In this document: positions 1-9,210 of the stretch, piece after piece
How the letters are laid out: each line of letters opens with the position of its first letter
Numbering within the stretch: position 1 is the stretch's first letter
Assembly: GCF_900156875.1 (NCBI RefSeq)
Contig: NZ_LT707409.1
Span: 482,237 to 546,236, forward strand
DNA from: Robertmurraya dakarensis
Lineage (GTDB): Bacteria > Bacillota > Bacilli > Bacillales > Cytobacillaceae
Reading direction: 5' to 3'
Length of the DNA: 64,000 nt
Made by a program: the position numbers and the translations under genes
The notes under the pieces: generated by a model
What the model was told of the DNA's origin: nothing
Databases searched by the model: none
Seen by the model: only the letters and a program-made list of their open reading frames with translations

Positions 1-129
1 TTTATGGCGGGTTTTTTGTTTTGTATCGAAGGTTACATATCAACCTGCTGACCACAGTCTTCAGCAACATCAGTCAAATGAAAGAAGTCAATTTTCAAAA
101 GAAAACAAGTTGAAAAAGGAGGAAAAAAG

Positions 130-945
130 ATGGCGTTTCATAGTCCAAACTCCATTGCACAGAAAGTAGTTGAGGCAGGCGCGAAAAAGGCCGTTATGCC
201 CATTCGCAACCTGCTCATTTTGGGATTTTTAGGAGGAGCATTTATAGCACTTGGATTCCTGTTAGATATTCGCGTAATCGGAAATCTGCCGGAGGAGTGG
301 GGTTCCCTCAGTTCACTTATTGGAGGAGCTGTCTTCCCGGTCGGTCTTGTGCTGATTATCATTGCCGGAGGTGAACTGCTGACAGGCAATATGATGGCAT
401 TGCCCATGGCAGTGCTCGCAAAGCGTGCCTCTGGAATACAGCTTGTAAGAAACTGGTCGTTGATTCTTGTCGCTAACTTTGTTGGTGCGATATTTGTTGC
501 TTATTTCTTTGGCCATGTTGTCGGCTTAACAGGATCAGGACCATTTTTAGAAAAAACAGTGGCTATCGCCCAGGCAAAAGTAGATGAGCCTTTTATGAAA
601 ACACTAATATCTGCTGTCGGCTGTAACTGGATGGTGTGTCTAGCCGTGTGGATGGCGTTTGGTGCAGAGGATATCGGTGGAAAAATTCTAGCCATTTGGT
701 TCCCGATTATGGGATTCGTGGCAATTGGCTTTCAGCACGTCGTGGCCAATATGTTTGTGATTCCAGCTGCTATTTTTGCAGGTCAGGTGAGCTGGGCAGA
801 GTATCTCTCTAACTTTGTTCCCGTATTTATCGGCAATGCAATTGGCGGAGGCGTATTTGTAGCCTTGATGTATTGGATGGTTTATAAACAAGCGCTCGAA
901 AGCAAGGAAGATCAACACTCTATTAAAATGAAGAAGGCTATGTAG
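130..945 (+). CDS. Formate/nitrite transporter (FNT) family channel
   Basis: A pentameric inner-membrane channel of the FNT family, which moves formate or nitrite; formate is the likely substrate because a formate dehydrogenase gene follows. The 271-residue protein has the family's usual length and about six hydrophobic helices. The conserved GELLTGN loop is at residues 81-87, and the central pore histidine lies in the FQHVVANMF stretch (His203), which matches the GF-x-H-x-VANM signature of FocA/NirC. The start has a strong AAAGGAGG site six bases upstream. The order FNT, formate dehydrogenase, DUF1641, DUF2294 copies the yrhG-yrhE-yrhD-yrhF block of B. subtilis. No terminator with a clear T-run follows, so read-through into the 1208 gene is possible. 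Family certain; formate rather than nitrite is inferred from context. Confidence 0.93.
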   Translation: MAFHSPNSIAQKVVEAGAKKAVMPIRNLLILGFLGGAFIALGFLLDIRVIGNLPEEWGSLSSLIGGAVFPVGLVLIIIAGGELLTGNMMALPMAVLAKRASGIQLVRNWSLILVANFVGAIFVAYFFGHVVGLTGSGPFLEKTVAIAQAKVDEPFMKTLISAVGCNWMVCLAVWMAFGAEDIGGKILAIWFPIMGFVAIGFQHVVANMFVIPAAIFAGQVSWAEYLSNFVPVFIGNAIGGGVFVALMYWMVYKQALESKEDQHSIKMKKAM

Positions 946-1207
946 TTTCAAAGTTTCGCAAATTTCTAGAAAAAATTTCGATCAAAATGCTAGTAAGCAA
1001 CATTTTATATAAAAGGTAAATTCATCCCTAAGTGCGAATAATTAACAATATAAACATAGTATTTATAGTAAAAGCAAAAATTGCTAGATTTTAAAAGTAT
1101 TAAAAATTGCTAGGATATCCTGTTCTCATCATATGGATGAAAAATAAAAATGCAAAAACATCTCTCTGATAAGTAATTAGGGAGATTGTCTGTAGGAGTG
1201 ACGTATT
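946..1207 (+). promoter_or_regulatory. AT-rich leader of the formate dehydrogenase operon with short repeats
   Basis: No gene is seen here. Two identical 12-bp copies of AAAAATTGCTAG start at 1076 and 1102, 26 bp apart, and a partial copy (AAAATGCTAG) lies near 984. A near-palindrome centred on CTAG (TCG-CAAATTT-CTAGA-AAAAATTT-CGA) lies at about 955-981. These may be binding sites for a regulator of formate metabolism, but I cannot name one and no clear -35/-10 pair stands out. The ribosome site TAGGAGTG at 1193-1200 serves the TTG start at 1208. Confidence 0.3.
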
Positions 1208-4180
1208 TTGTCTGAAAAAGTGAATGTTGTCATTAACGGAGTCGAACGTGAGATTGAAAAAGGAACACGCATCTTGGATTACCTGATATCTCAGGACATT
1301 CAGCATCCACATATTTGTTATTCAGAGGTTCTAGGTCCGGTGCAAAGCTGTGATACCTGTATGTGTGAAGTCGATGGGAATATTATGCGCGCTTGTTCAA
1401 CAGAGGTAGAGGAAGGGATGAACATCCTGACGTCCTCAGAGCTCGCAAAAAATGCTCAGGAAGAGGCGATGGACCGTATTTTAGAAAATCATTTATTATA
1501 TTGTACGGTTTGTGATAATAACAACGGTAACTGCCGTGTCCATAATACAGCTGAAATGATGGGAGTCGAACATCAAACTCGTCCGCATCGCTCCAAGGGA
1601 TATGAAGTGGACATGTCTCATCCGTTTTACCGTTACGACGCGGATCAATGTATATTATGCGGCCGTTGTGTGGAAACATGCCAGGACTTGCAGGTCAACG
1701 AAACCTTGACAATTGATTGGGAAAGCAAACAGCCGCGTGTATTATGGGATGGCGGCACAAGCATCAATGAATCTTCCTGCGTTTCATGCGGGCAGTGTGT
1801 GACCGTTTGTCCATGTAACGCTTTAATGGAAAAATCAATGCTTGGAAATGCCGGGGTAATGACGTCGATTGAAGATGATTTGCTGACTCCGATGATTGAT
1901 TTAGTAAAAGCAGTAGAACCTGATTATCAAACCATTTTTGCCGTATCAGAAGTGGAAGCTGCGATGCGTGAAAATAACATCGAGAAAACGAAAACCGTTT
2001 GTACGTTCTGTGGGGTCGGCTGCTCATTTGAAGTTTGGACAAAGGATCATGAAATTTTAAAAATTGAACCATCTGAAAACTCACCGGTTAACAGTGTTTC
2101 TACCTGTGTAAAAGGGAAATTCGGATGGGACTTTGTGAACTCACAAGAGCGGATTACGACACCATTAATCCGTAAAGGTGATGAGTTTGTAGAAGCGACA
2201 TGGGATGAAGCGCTGACTCTAGTCGCTGAAAAAATGGGTGCCATTAAAGATACGTACGGAAGCGATTCATTAGGATTTATTTCTTCTTCCAAAATTACAA
2301 ATGAAGAAAACTACTTAGTGCAAAAGCTGTCACGTCAAGTGTTTGGAACTAATAACGTCGACAACTGTTCTCGCTATTGCCAATCTCCTGCATCATGGGG
2401 CTTACAGCAAACAGGCGGAATCGGCGGAGACTCTGGAACGATCAAAGATATTGCGGGCGCTGGACTTGTCATCCTTGTTGGATGTGCACCAGCAGAAGGA
2501 CACCCTGTTCTTGCATCGCGCATCAAACGTGCACATAAGCTTCATGGACAAAAATTGATTACCGTGGATGTTCGCAGACATGAAATGGCGGACCGTGCTG
2601 ATTTATTTGTACGTCCAAAACAAGGAACAGACTATGTATGGCTGTCTGCCGTAACAAAGTACATGATCGACAAAGGCTGGCATGATGAAGCATTCATTCA
2701 AAAGCATGTGAATCATTATGGTGAATTCCTTGACATGATTAACCCTTATACGTTGGAAGAAGCAGAGAAAATTACCGGGATTACTAAAGAAGCTTTAATT
2801 CAAATGGCAGAAATGATTCGTGATGCTGACGGAACAGCGATCTGCTGGGGAATGGGTGTAACGCAAAACATTGCTGGTTCTCATACGTCTGTTGCAATTG
2901 CGAACCTTCTTCTTGCAACAGGAAACATGATGCGCCGCAATGCAGGGGCATTCCCACTTCGCGGACATAACAACGTCCAAGGTGCAAGCGACATGGGAAC
3001 CATGCCGAATATTTTCCCAGGTTATCAGCAAGTGGCCAATGACGAAGTACGCGCAAAATTTGAAAAAGCATACGGTGTCACACTTCCTGCAGAACCAGGC
3101 CTTGATAATATTCAAATGCTTGAAGCGGTTGATAAAGACGAGTTAAAAGCAATGTATATCGTCGGTGAAGACATGGCTTGGGTAGATGCGGATTCTAACC
3201 ATACACAAGACATGCTTGCGAAGCTTGATTTCCTTGTCGTTCAGGAAATCTTCTTATCAACAACTGCACAATTTGCGGATGTTATTTTACCAGGGGTACC
3301 TTCTCTTGAAAAAGATGGAACCTTCACCAATACGGAACGCCGTGTACAGCGTTTATACCAAGCATTGGAGCCAACTGGAAATGCGAAGCCGGACTGGTGG
3401 ATTCTTCAAGAGGTAGCGAAGAAAATGGGCTACAACTGGAACTACGAGCATCCAAGTGAAATTTTTGCAGAAATGGCAAGCTTAACTCCATTCTTTGCAC
3501 ACTGTAACTATAATGTTCTTGAGGGATGGAACAGCTTCAGTTGGGGATCTCCAGATGGAACGGATACGCCAGTTCTTTACCTGGACGGATTTAATTTCCC
3601 TGATAAAAAGGCGCGCTTTGGTCTGTTCGATTATGTGGCTCCAGTAGAATTCCCAGAAGAGTTTGATCTGGCGCTAGACAACGGACGTTTACTTGAGCAC
3701 TTCCACGAAGGAAACTTGACACATAAATCAGAGGGTCTTCAATACAAGTTCCCGAAAGTCTTTGTGGAAGTATCACCGGAGCTTGCGAAAGAGCGCGGTG
3801 TGAAGGATGGCGCACTTGTACGCCTTGTATCACCATATGGGGCGATTCGCCTTCCAGTTCTTGTCACAGACCGTGTTGAAGGAAAAACCATCTATGTACC
3901 AATGCACTCTAACAGCCATGAAAGCGCAGTTAACTTATTAACCGGCGGAGCGGTTGATGTCGTGACGCATACTCCTGCTTATAAACAGACGAAAGTGCGG
4001 ATGGAGGTTCTCAACCAAGAAGGGGAAAATCCACTGCCAAGATTCAACCCGCGTAATGCGACACGCACTCCGCAAATGGGTCTTGAAATTTACCGCAAAT
4101 GGGAGCGGGGCGACTATGTGCCGCTTGCAAGCATCAATGAACATGTACAGCCTGGAATGTATGACAGGAGGAATGCATAA
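1208..4180 (+). CDS. fdhF: Formate dehydrogenase catalytic subunit (Mo/W-bis-MGD, Cys type)
   Basis: Cytoplasmic formate dehydrogenase alpha subunit that oxidises formate to CO2 at a molybdenum or tungsten bis-MGD centre. The 990 residues show the YjgC/YrhE layout: a ferredoxin-like [2Fe-2S] domain (Cys37, 48, 51, 63), a Cys-rich cluster (Cys99, 102, 109), two [4Fe-4S] motifs (Cys148/151/154/158 and Cys191/194/197/201), a further CxxCGVGC cluster at about 266, then molybdopterin oxidoreductase and dinucleotide-binding domains. The metal ligand site reads DNCSRYC, so Cys391 stands where E. coli FdhF has selenocysteine; no Sec is needed. It begins at TTG with TAGGAGTG seven bases upstream. Its stop overlaps the next ATG by one base, so the DUF1641 protein is translationally coupled. 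Electron acceptor not visible. Confidence 0.95.
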   Translation: MSEKVNVVINGVEREIEKGTRILDYLISQDIQHPHICYSEVLGPVQSCDTCMCEVDGNIMRACSTEVEEGMNILTSSELAKNAQEEAMDRILENHLLYCTVCDNNNGNCRVHNTAEMMGVEHQTRPHRSKGYEVDMSHPFYRYDADQCILCGRCVETCQDLQVNETLTIDWESKQPRVLWDGGTSINESSCVSCGQCVTVCPCNALMEKSMLGNAGVMTSIEDDLLTPMIDLVKAVEPDYQTIFAVSEVEAAMRENNIEKTKTVCTFCGVGCSFEVWTKDHEILKIEPSENSPVNSVSTCVKGKFGWDFVNSQERITTPLIRKGDEFVEATWDEALTLVAEKMGAIKDTYGSDSLGFISSSKITNEENYLVQKLSRQVFGTNNVDNCSRYCQSPASWGLQQTGGIGGDSGTIKDIAGAGLVILVGCAPAEGHPVLASRIKRAHKLHGQKLITVDVRRHEMADRADLFVRPKQGTDYVWLSAVTKYMIDKGWHDEAFIQKHVNHYGEFLDMINPYTLEEAEKITGITKEALIQMAEMIRDADGTAICWGMGVTQNIAGSHTSVAIANLLLATGNMMRRNAGAFPLRGHNNVQGASDMGTMPNIFPGYQQVANDEVRAKFEKAYGVTLPAEPGLDNIQMLEAVDKDELKAMYIVGEDMAWVDADSNHTQDMLAKLDFLVVQEIFLSTTAQFADVILPGVPSLEKDGTFTNTERRVQRLYQALEPTGNAKPDWWILQEVAKKMGYNWNYEHPSEIFAEMASLTPFFAHCNYNVLEGWNSFSWGSPDGTDTPVLYLDGFNFPDKKARFGLFDYVAPVEFPEEFDLALDNGRLLEHFHEGNLTHKSEGLQYKFPKVFVEVSPELAKERGVKDGALVRLVSPYGAIRLPVLVTDRVEGKTIYVPMHSNSHESAVNLLTGGAVDVVTHTPAYKQTKVRMEVLNQEGENPLPRFNPRNATRTPQMGLEIYRKWERGDYVPLASINEHVQPGMYDRRNA

Positions 4181-4659
4181 TGGCGAAACCAATCTCTACC
4201 ATTAAAAAGAACGAGCTGACAGAAGAGCAAAAAAAATCGCAATCCTTGGAGAGTCTTCTCTCCGAGGTTGCTCAAAACAAAGACTCCCTGCTTGAAACAC
4301 TTCAACTACTGCAGGAGCTTCACGACAGCGGCATTTTGGATGCCCTTAACAGTCTTGTCAAAGCAAAAGAGAAAGTGGCCAAGATTGCTGTTGGACAAAT
4401 GACACGCGAGCCGGTAACAAATCTCATTAATAACACGATGGCTGCAGGCGGAGCGTTGACGACTCTTGATCCAGAGATGACGAAGAAACTCATGGGGAGC
4501 GTTGCATTAGGAATTGAAAAAGCGCAGCAGGGACTTCAAGAGGATTCAAAAGTTGGGATTCTAGACCTCCTAAAGGTACTGAATGATCCAGATATCAACC
4601 GTGCAATTGGATTTGGATTAAATCTCCTAAAAGGTGTCGGTGAAGGCTTAAAGGAATAA
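4180..4659 (+). CDS. DUF1641 protein, formate dehydrogenase partner (YrhD/YjgD-like)
   Basis: A 159-residue, helix-rich soluble protein with the DUF1641 pattern in its second half (the GGALTTLDPEM and DINRAIGFGLNLLKG stretches). In Bacillus this family is encoded directly after the formate dehydrogenase alpha subunit (yjgC-yjgD, yrhE-yrhD). Here it overlaps fdhF by one base (TAATG), which suggests a fixed stoichiometry. A role as a small subunit or assembly partner is widely assumed from this linkage and is not shown by sequence. A hairpin with weak terminator character follows at 4665-4712. Confidence 0.85.
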   Translation: MAKPISTIKKNELTEEQKKSQSLESLLSEVAQNKDSLLETLQLLQELHDSGILDALNSLVKAKEKVAKIAVGQMTREPVTNLINNTMAAGGALTTLDPEMTKKLMGSVALGIEKAQQGLQEDSKVGILDLLKVLNDPDINRAIGFGLNLLKGVGEGLKE

Positions 4660-4664
4660 GTGTT

Positions 4665-4712
4665 GGAGAAATCCATTGGTTTTTATATAACGAATGGATT
4701 TCCCCTTTAATA
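4665..4712 (+). terminator. Hairpin after the fdhF-DUF1641 pair
   Basis: Perfect 10-bp stem GAAATCCATT / AATGGATTTC extended by G-C pairs at the base, followed by CCCTTTAA. The T-run is short, so it may be a partial terminator that lowers expression of the next gene, or a stabilising 3' hairpin. Confidence 0.5.
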
Positions 4713-4752
4713 TGGAAACTATCCTTATAGGATTGTTAAGGGGGAAAAGCAA

Positions 4753-5115
4753 ATGGGGAGAAATTTGGAGCATGAATTTAGTATGCTAGTTCGGGAAATC
4801 AGAAAAGAATATGTTGGCAATGGACCGAGGGAAATTAGTACGCGTTTCATGGGCAACTGGGCCGTTAGTGAAATGAAAGGCAATCTCACCAATGTAGAAA
4901 AGTTTATGATTACCTCTGATCAAGGAAAGCAAATGGTCCATGAGGCCAGAACGAAGATGATTAAAGAAATATACAAAAAACCAGAGGTTCTGGAAAAATT
5001 TGAAAATTTAATCGGAGCAAGGGTTCTTCGGCTATTTTCTGATATTAATATTGAAGAAGACACTGCGATGACTGTATTTGTCTTCGCCGACTCCGTTGAT
5101 CTAAAAAGTAAATAA
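4753..5115 (+). CDS. DUF2294 / MpsC-like protein (YrhF-like)
   Basis: A 120-residue cytoplasmic protein of the DUF2294 family (COG5609, the family that also holds MpsC of the proposed Na+-translocating membrane-potential system of staphylococci). The family core is seen in the stretches VGNGPREISTRFMGNW, VEKFMITSDQGKQMV and VLRLFSDINIEEDTAMTVFVF. B. subtilis yrhF, next to its formate dehydrogenase gene, has the same family and position. The start has GGGGGAAAAGC upstream. The biochemical role is unknown; linkage suggests a part in formate-driven respiration, which is inference. Confidence 0.8.
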   Translation: MGRNLEHEFSMLVREIRKEYVGNGPREISTRFMGNWAVSEMKGNLTNVEKFMITSDQGKQMVHEARTKMIKEIYKKPEVLEKFENLIGARVLRLFSDINIEEDTAMTVFVFADSVDLKSK

Positions 5116-5136
5116 GGAACGAAGGAGGCGAGGATT

Positions 5137-5946
5137 ATGAATCAGCAAATGCAGGTGACCAATACCGTTTGGAGATATGAAAATGGTGTTACTCAAACGG
5201 TAGAAGATAGTATTGTGACGGAGTATCCGATCACCATTATGTTAAATAACGAGGAATTCGCAACACTCGTTTGCAGCCCGGAGCATATCGAGGAGCTTGT
5301 TGTCGGATTTTTGGCATCTGAAGGCATGATTAGAGGATACGAGGACATCAAGGATATCAGCATCATTGAAACCATCGGAAAAGCAGTTGTGACCACACAT
5401 CGAGTCAACAAACTTAATGAAATGTTCCACTCAAAACGGGTGGTAACCTCTTGCTGCGGGAAGAGCCGTCAAAGTTTTTATTTTTATAATGATGCCAGAA
5501 CCGTTAAGCCGTTGGAAACAAAACATCATGTTCTTTCTATTGAGGATTGCTTTCGTCTGATGGAGGAGATGCAAGCGTCATCTACGATTTTTCAAGAAAC
5601 AGGCGGTGTACATAACGCAGCGCTATGCGATGAGAATGGATTGGTCGTCGCAAGGACAGATATTGGCAGACATAATGCCTTAGATAAAATTTTTGGCTAC
5701 TGTTTGAAGCATTCCATTTCGATGGAAGATAAAGTGATCGTATTCAGCGGCCGGATTTCCTCTGAGATATTGTTAAAAGTGGCCAAAATTAAATGCGGTG
5801 TTGTTCTTTCAAAATCAGCCCCAACGGAGCTGGGACTTCGCCTGGCGGAAGAGCTGGGGATTACCGCAGTTGGTTTTATCCGCAACAAGGCGCTTAATAT
5901 TTATACAAACCCAGAAAGAATTATCCCTGAAATCACAGCAAATTGA
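5137..5946 (+). CDS. fdhD: Formate dehydrogenase accessory sulfurtransferase FdhD
   Basis: FdhD passes sulfur from a cysteine desulfurase to the bis-MGD cofactor, which makes formate dehydrogenase active. The 269-residue protein has the family length, the paired catalytic-loop cysteines in VVTSCCGKSR (Cys106 and Cys107), the GGVHNAAL motif and the DIGRHNALDKI signature near residue 180. It starts 21 bases after the DUF2294 stop with GAAGGAGGCG upstream, so the two are co-transcribed. It closes the formate module; a hairpin with T-run follows at 6019-6046. Confidence 0.95.
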   Translation: MNQQMQVTNTVWRYENGVTQTVEDSIVTEYPITIMLNNEEFATLVCSPEHIEELVVGFLASEGMIRGYEDIKDISIIETIGKAVVTTHRVNKLNEMFHSKRVVTSCCGKSRQSFYFYNDARTVKPLETKHHVLSIEDCFRLMEEMQASSTIFQETGGVHNAALCDENGLVVARTDIGRHNALDKIFGYCLKHSISMEDKVIVFSGRISSEILLKVAKIKCGVVLSKSAPTELGLRLAEELGITAVGFIRNKALNIYTNPERIIPEITAN

Positions 5947-6018
5947 TCTGCTTTGTCTTTGCTGAAAAGCGGAGTCAAGCTGGGTTTTTAACAAACAAAT
6001 ACTTATCCTTACATTCAC

Positions 6019-6046
6019 GGTTGCTTATAAGCAGCCTTTTTATTTG
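6019..6046 (+). terminator. Rho-independent terminator after fdhD
   Basis: Six-bp stem GGTTGC / GCAGCC with a short AT loop, followed by TTTTTATTT. It ends the formate module before the repeat block. Confidence 0.65.
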
Positions 6047-6110
6047 GTGCAGGCGATTAAGGACTTTTTAGAAAACCTATCATTGAGTGATGTTGAGTAA
6101 AAGCGAGTGA

Positions 6111-6148
6111 GGTGCCTGTGCCTTAGCGTAGTAGTGGGGAACAGATGC
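6111..6148 (+). repeat. REP-like palindrome, degenerate copy
   Basis: Left arm GGTGCCTGTGCC, a middle with GCGTAGTAG, and a worn right arm GGGGAACAGATGC. It stands directly in front of the first 52-bp array. A second right arm, GAGGGACAGGCACT, closes that array at about 6502-6515, so the array looks bracketed by the two arms. Confidence 0.7.
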
Positions 6149-6155
6149 TAGCTTC

Positions 6156-6500
6156 CGATAAAAGGGATGAGACCCGAAAGAGTTTCAGCGCAAGCGAGGG
6201 ACGGTCTTCATAAAGGGAATGAGAACCGAAAGAGGTAGAGTGCAGGCGGCCGACTGTCTTCATAAAGGGAATGAGAACCGAAAGAGGTTGAGTGCAAGCG
6301 GCCGACGGTCTTCATAAAGGGAATGAGAACCGAAATAGGTTGGGCGCAAGCTGGGGACGGTCTTCATAAAGGGAATGAGAACCGAAAGAGGTTGAGTGCA
6401 AGCGGCCGACGGTCTTCATAAAGGGAATGAGAACCGAAACAGGTTCAGTGCAAGCGTTCGACGGTCTTCATAAAGGGAATGAGAACCGAAAGTGTAGTGA
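6156..6500 (+). repeat. 52-bp tandem repeat array 1 (about 7 units)
   Basis: Seven units spaced 52 bp apart. Each holds CGGTCTTCAT, a short AAGGGA spacer and ATGAGAACCG, which can pair as an imperfect stem, then a linker of about 22 bp (AGAGGTTGAGTGCAAGCG type). The linker is conserved between units, which separates this from a CRISPR. 52 is not a multiple of 3, so frames rotate and no protein is coded. Flanking genes are fdhD and an unknown gene, both on the same strand. Confidence 0.95.
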
Positions 6501-6841
6501 GGGACAGGCACTGATTCTAGAAATTTTGCGACTTTTTCTGGTGGTTTTTCATAGTTATTTGAAGGTGTTAATCAGAATAAAATTTTATTTTACCTCATAT
6601 AAAAATATGTTGTCAATAATAAATTTGTGTTATTTTCAAAAAAATGTTATAATAATCTTATAATTATTTTTCTATCGTATTCTGAATTCTTCTGTATACT
6701 TTTGCAGACAGAATTCTGGATGCGTTTTTTTAATATCCTTTTTCAAACGATAGAAAAATTCAAATGAGCTTTAAAGGTAAGTAAATCAATTTACTGCCTA
6801 TTTAGTACCCGAGTTTTTATCCTATAAGGAGGAATAGAATA

Positions 6842-7696
6842 ATGAACCTGATCAATAAGAAAGTTACACATAAGCGTTTTGGAGCAGGTAATATAGTTAA
6901 ACATGATGACACGATTATTGAAATACATTTCGCTTCGGAAAATAAAAAGTTTGTTTTTCCCGATGTATTTGGAGAGCACCTAAAATTGCAGGATGAAAGT
7001 ATTGCTAATTCACTTGGAGAAATTTTACAAGAAAAAGAAAACGAACGAAAGAAGGAAGAACAGAAGCGGGAAGAGGAAAAGAAACTACAACAAATAAAAT
7101 ATGAACTTCGCTTGGAACATGAAAAACTTATGAAAAATCATAAACTTCATCCTGAATCACAAATGGTTTTTTGGTGTGACACAGAAGAACAGAATCGTTC
7201 TTTTACGGAGTGGAAGGTTTTTTCGGGGGTAATAAAAAGCGGTAAAAACAAGGGGAAGCCTAACAAACCTACCCGCTTGCATCAAAATAGTGCGGTCCTG
7301 TTAACAGCAATAGATTCCAGCATGCTTGAAAAAGATAGACGTATTTTAGGTGTCTATATGGTAAACGAAAATTTTATCGGCAAACTTAATGAAGATGGAT
7401 ATATTCCAGCTCATTCCAAATACAGATTGCAACTTACTGAAGAGGAATCGGGTCAGATGCCTTTTTGGAAATATTATTTTAATGAAAAATCTCCTGATAA
7501 AATGACATGGAAAACCGGTAAACACCGATATTTTGATAATTCATGGATGGCTCAAATTTTGCTTGATATCGTTTCGTTGAAAAGTGATCCTGGTGAACGA
7601 GAGCTGGCACAACAATTTTTTGAACATTTTTGTAAAATGAATCAAATAGCAGAACAAGAGCTGCCAAAGCCTAATGGTGCATTAATGCGTATTTAA
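6842..7696 (+). CDS. Protein of unknown function with Tudor/SH3-like N-terminus and coiled coil
   Basis: Not recognised beyond general features. Residues 1-50 (VTHKRFGAGNI, then an acidic turn and FVFPDVF) resemble the small beta-barrel 'FGxGxI' module found at the C-terminus of UvrD-type helicases. Residues 60-95 are a highly charged Glu/Lys/Arg coiled coil. Residues 100-284 form a globular part rich in aromatic residues (MVFWCDTEEQNRSF, QMPFWKYYFNEKSP). No signal peptide or membrane segment. Start ATG has AAGGAGGAATAG upstream. It is a single-gene unit between array 1 and a terminator at 7732. Nucleic-acid binding is a guess from the N-terminal module. Confidence 0.7.
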   Translation: MNLINKKVTHKRFGAGNIVKHDDTIIEIHFASENKKFVFPDVFGEHLKLQDESIANSLGEILQEKENERKKEEQKREEEKKLQQIKYELRLEHEKLMKNHKLHPESQMVFWCDTEEQNRSFTEWKVFSGVIKSGKNKGKPNKPTRLHQNSAVLLTAIDSSMLEKDRRILGVYMVNENFIGKLNEDGYIPAHSKYRLQLTEEESGQMPFWKYYFNEKSPDKMTWKTGKHRYFDNSWMAQILLDIVSLKSDPGERELAQQFFEHFCKMNQIAEQELPKPNGALMRI

Positions 7697-7731
7697 ATTT
7701 AGCTCTCAGCAGAATAGTGATGGACTCGATA

Positions 7732-7762
7732 AAGCCACGTCATTCTTAGATGTGGTTTTTAT
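7732..7762 (+). terminator. Rho-independent terminator
   Basis: Stem GCCACGTC / GATGTGGT with a seven-base loop, followed by TTTTTAT. Ends the 6842 gene. Confidence 0.75.
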
Positions 7763-7871
7763 ACTTGATTCATATGTGATTCTGGTTTATATACTAAAAA
7801 TAAGAAGTAAAGGTAGAAGCCTATTGGGCATAATGAAAAAAGTCATATATTTCTGAAGGGAGTGGAGTTTC

Positions 7872-8315
7872 ATGGACACTCAAATCACGACGAAGTTTAA
7901 AATACATAAACCAACTAATGAGGTGTTTGAAGCCATTGTAGACCCTGCAAAAATAGGGAATTTTTGGTTCTCGTCGAGTTCCGAAAGATGGGAACAAGGC
8001 AAGTCCGTTACTGTAAGATATGTTGAATACGAAGCAGAATTAGTGATACATGTTTTAGAAGTCGAGGGAAATAAGAAGATTGTTTTTTCATGGGGTGGAG
8101 AGTACAACGAAGAAACAGTTGTTACTATTATCTTACAGGCGTTGGATCATGCAAGCACCAGGATTGAGGTAAACGAATCAGGTTTTAATGAAAACGACCC
8201 TGAAATAGTAAGCAAAATGATAGGACAAAAAGAAGGCTGGGTATATATGTTAACTTGTTTAAAGGGCTACTTGGAAAATGGAGTTAGAACTTTGAGAGGA
8301 TCATTAATCCATTAG
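7872..8315 (+). CDS. SRPBCC (AHSA1/START-like) domain protein
   Basis: A 147-residue soluble protein with the Bet v1/AHSA1 fold signature: an N-terminal strand TTKFKIHKPTNEVFEAIVD, a central GNFWFSSSSERWEQGK turn, the strand VLEVEGNKKIVFSW and a C-terminal helix GWVYMLTCLKGYLENG. The family binds hydrophobic ligands, or in eukaryotes activates Hsp90; bacterial single-domain members are mostly of unknown ligand. AGGGAGTGG lies upstream of the ATG. It stands alone, with two hairpins downstream. Confidence 0.85.
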   Translation: MDTQITTKFKIHKPTNEVFEAIVDPAKIGNFWFSSSSERWEQGKSVTVRYVEYEAELVIHVLEVEGNKKIVFSWGGEYNEETVVTIILQALDHASTRIEVNESGFNENDPEIVSKMIGQKEGWVYMLTCLKGYLENGVRTLRGSLIH

Positions 8316-8403
8316 GCACCACAAGTACTAGATCTGTTGCTGGTTTCTAGGGGGATTTTTGGAATTGATACAAGGAAAACCTGCTCTTAACAACAAAATT
8401 TCC

Positions 8404-8435
8404 GAGGTGATGCTTGAATACAGGCATCGCCTTTT
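8404..8435 (+). terminator. Terminator-like hairpin
   Basis: Stem AGGTGATGC / GCATCGCC (one G-T type mismatch) with a ten-base loop and TTTTGC after it. First of two hairpins after the SRPBCC gene. Confidence 0.55.
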
Positions 8436-8512
8436 GCAACGTGAAGACGATTTCAGCTGTTGAGAGTAAAAGTTTTAATAATTTTTACAATTCAATCTTA
8501 ATGAATGCTATA

Positions 8513-8540
8513 AAGCCTTCAAGCGAAGGCTTTTTTTGCG
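8513..8540 (+). terminator. Rho-independent terminator
   Basis: Stem AAAGCCTTC / GAAGGCTTT, loop AAGC, followed by TTTTTTT. Strong intrinsic terminator, second after the SRPBCC gene. Confidence 0.9.
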
Positions 8541-8610
8541 ATGAAAATTTATAAAATAGTTTTACAATATTTGGATAAAATAAAGGATAGTAAAATTCGG
8601 AGTTGATGCC

Positions 8611-9129
8611 ATGCATTTAATTTTTAATGGCCTTTTTCTAGGTGCCGGATTAAGATGGGGTGATTGGAGAAACTGGAAGAAGTACCATTCCACCATTTTA
8701 TTTCTTTGGTTTGGCGACCTGCTTTATAACTATCTTTGTTATAACTATAAAATGTGGGAGTACAAAGAGAGCATACTTGCAGCAAATCTCCTCCCAAATC
8801 ATACGATTATTTCCTTATTAATCATGTTTGTTGCCTACCCAGCAACAGTACTAATTTACCTCGGCAATTTCCCAACAGGGATTGTTAAAGTAATCATTTG
8901 GATCTTATTCTGGGTAACTTTATACTCACTAATTGAATACATAAATTTGCGATACTTAAATTTAGTTGCGCATCATAATGATTGGAGTATTGGCTGGTCA
9001 GTATTATTCAATTTCATCCTTTTTACAATGCTAAGGCTCCATTACAAAAAACCTACCATCGCTATACTGATCTCTATTCCGATTATTCTCTTTTTTGTTT
9101 TGTATTTTCATGTTCCCGTAGGGCAATGA
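8611..9129 (+). CDS. CBO0543 family integral membrane protein
   Basis: A 172-residue membrane protein with about five hydrophobic segments. It carries the marks of the CBO0543 family common in Bacillus and Clostridium: an N-terminal GDWRNWKKYHSTILF, the acid in FLWFGDLLYNYLC and the EYINLRYLNLVAHHNDW stretch. Function of the family is unknown. The ATG follows CGGAGTTGATGCC. Monocistronic by position. Confidence 0.8.
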   Translation: MHLIFNGLFLGAGLRWGDWRNWKKYHSTILFLWFGDLLYNYLCYNYKMWEYKESILAANLLPNHTIISLLIMFVAYPATVLIYLGNFPTGIVKVIIWILFWVTLYSLIEYINLRYLNLVAHHNDWSIGWSVLFNFILFTMLRLHYKKPTIAILISIPIILFFVLYFHVPVGQ

Positions 9130-9210
9130 ACAATATTTAGCATTTTTGTATAGAGTGCAAACTTAATGGCTATAAGGAATATGTTGAATGTTTATTATTT
9201 GGAGGTCATG

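Noticed and set aside
2342-2395. Selenocysteine in formate dehydrogenase
   Set aside because: The codon at the Mo ligand is TGC (Cys391); no in-frame TGA.
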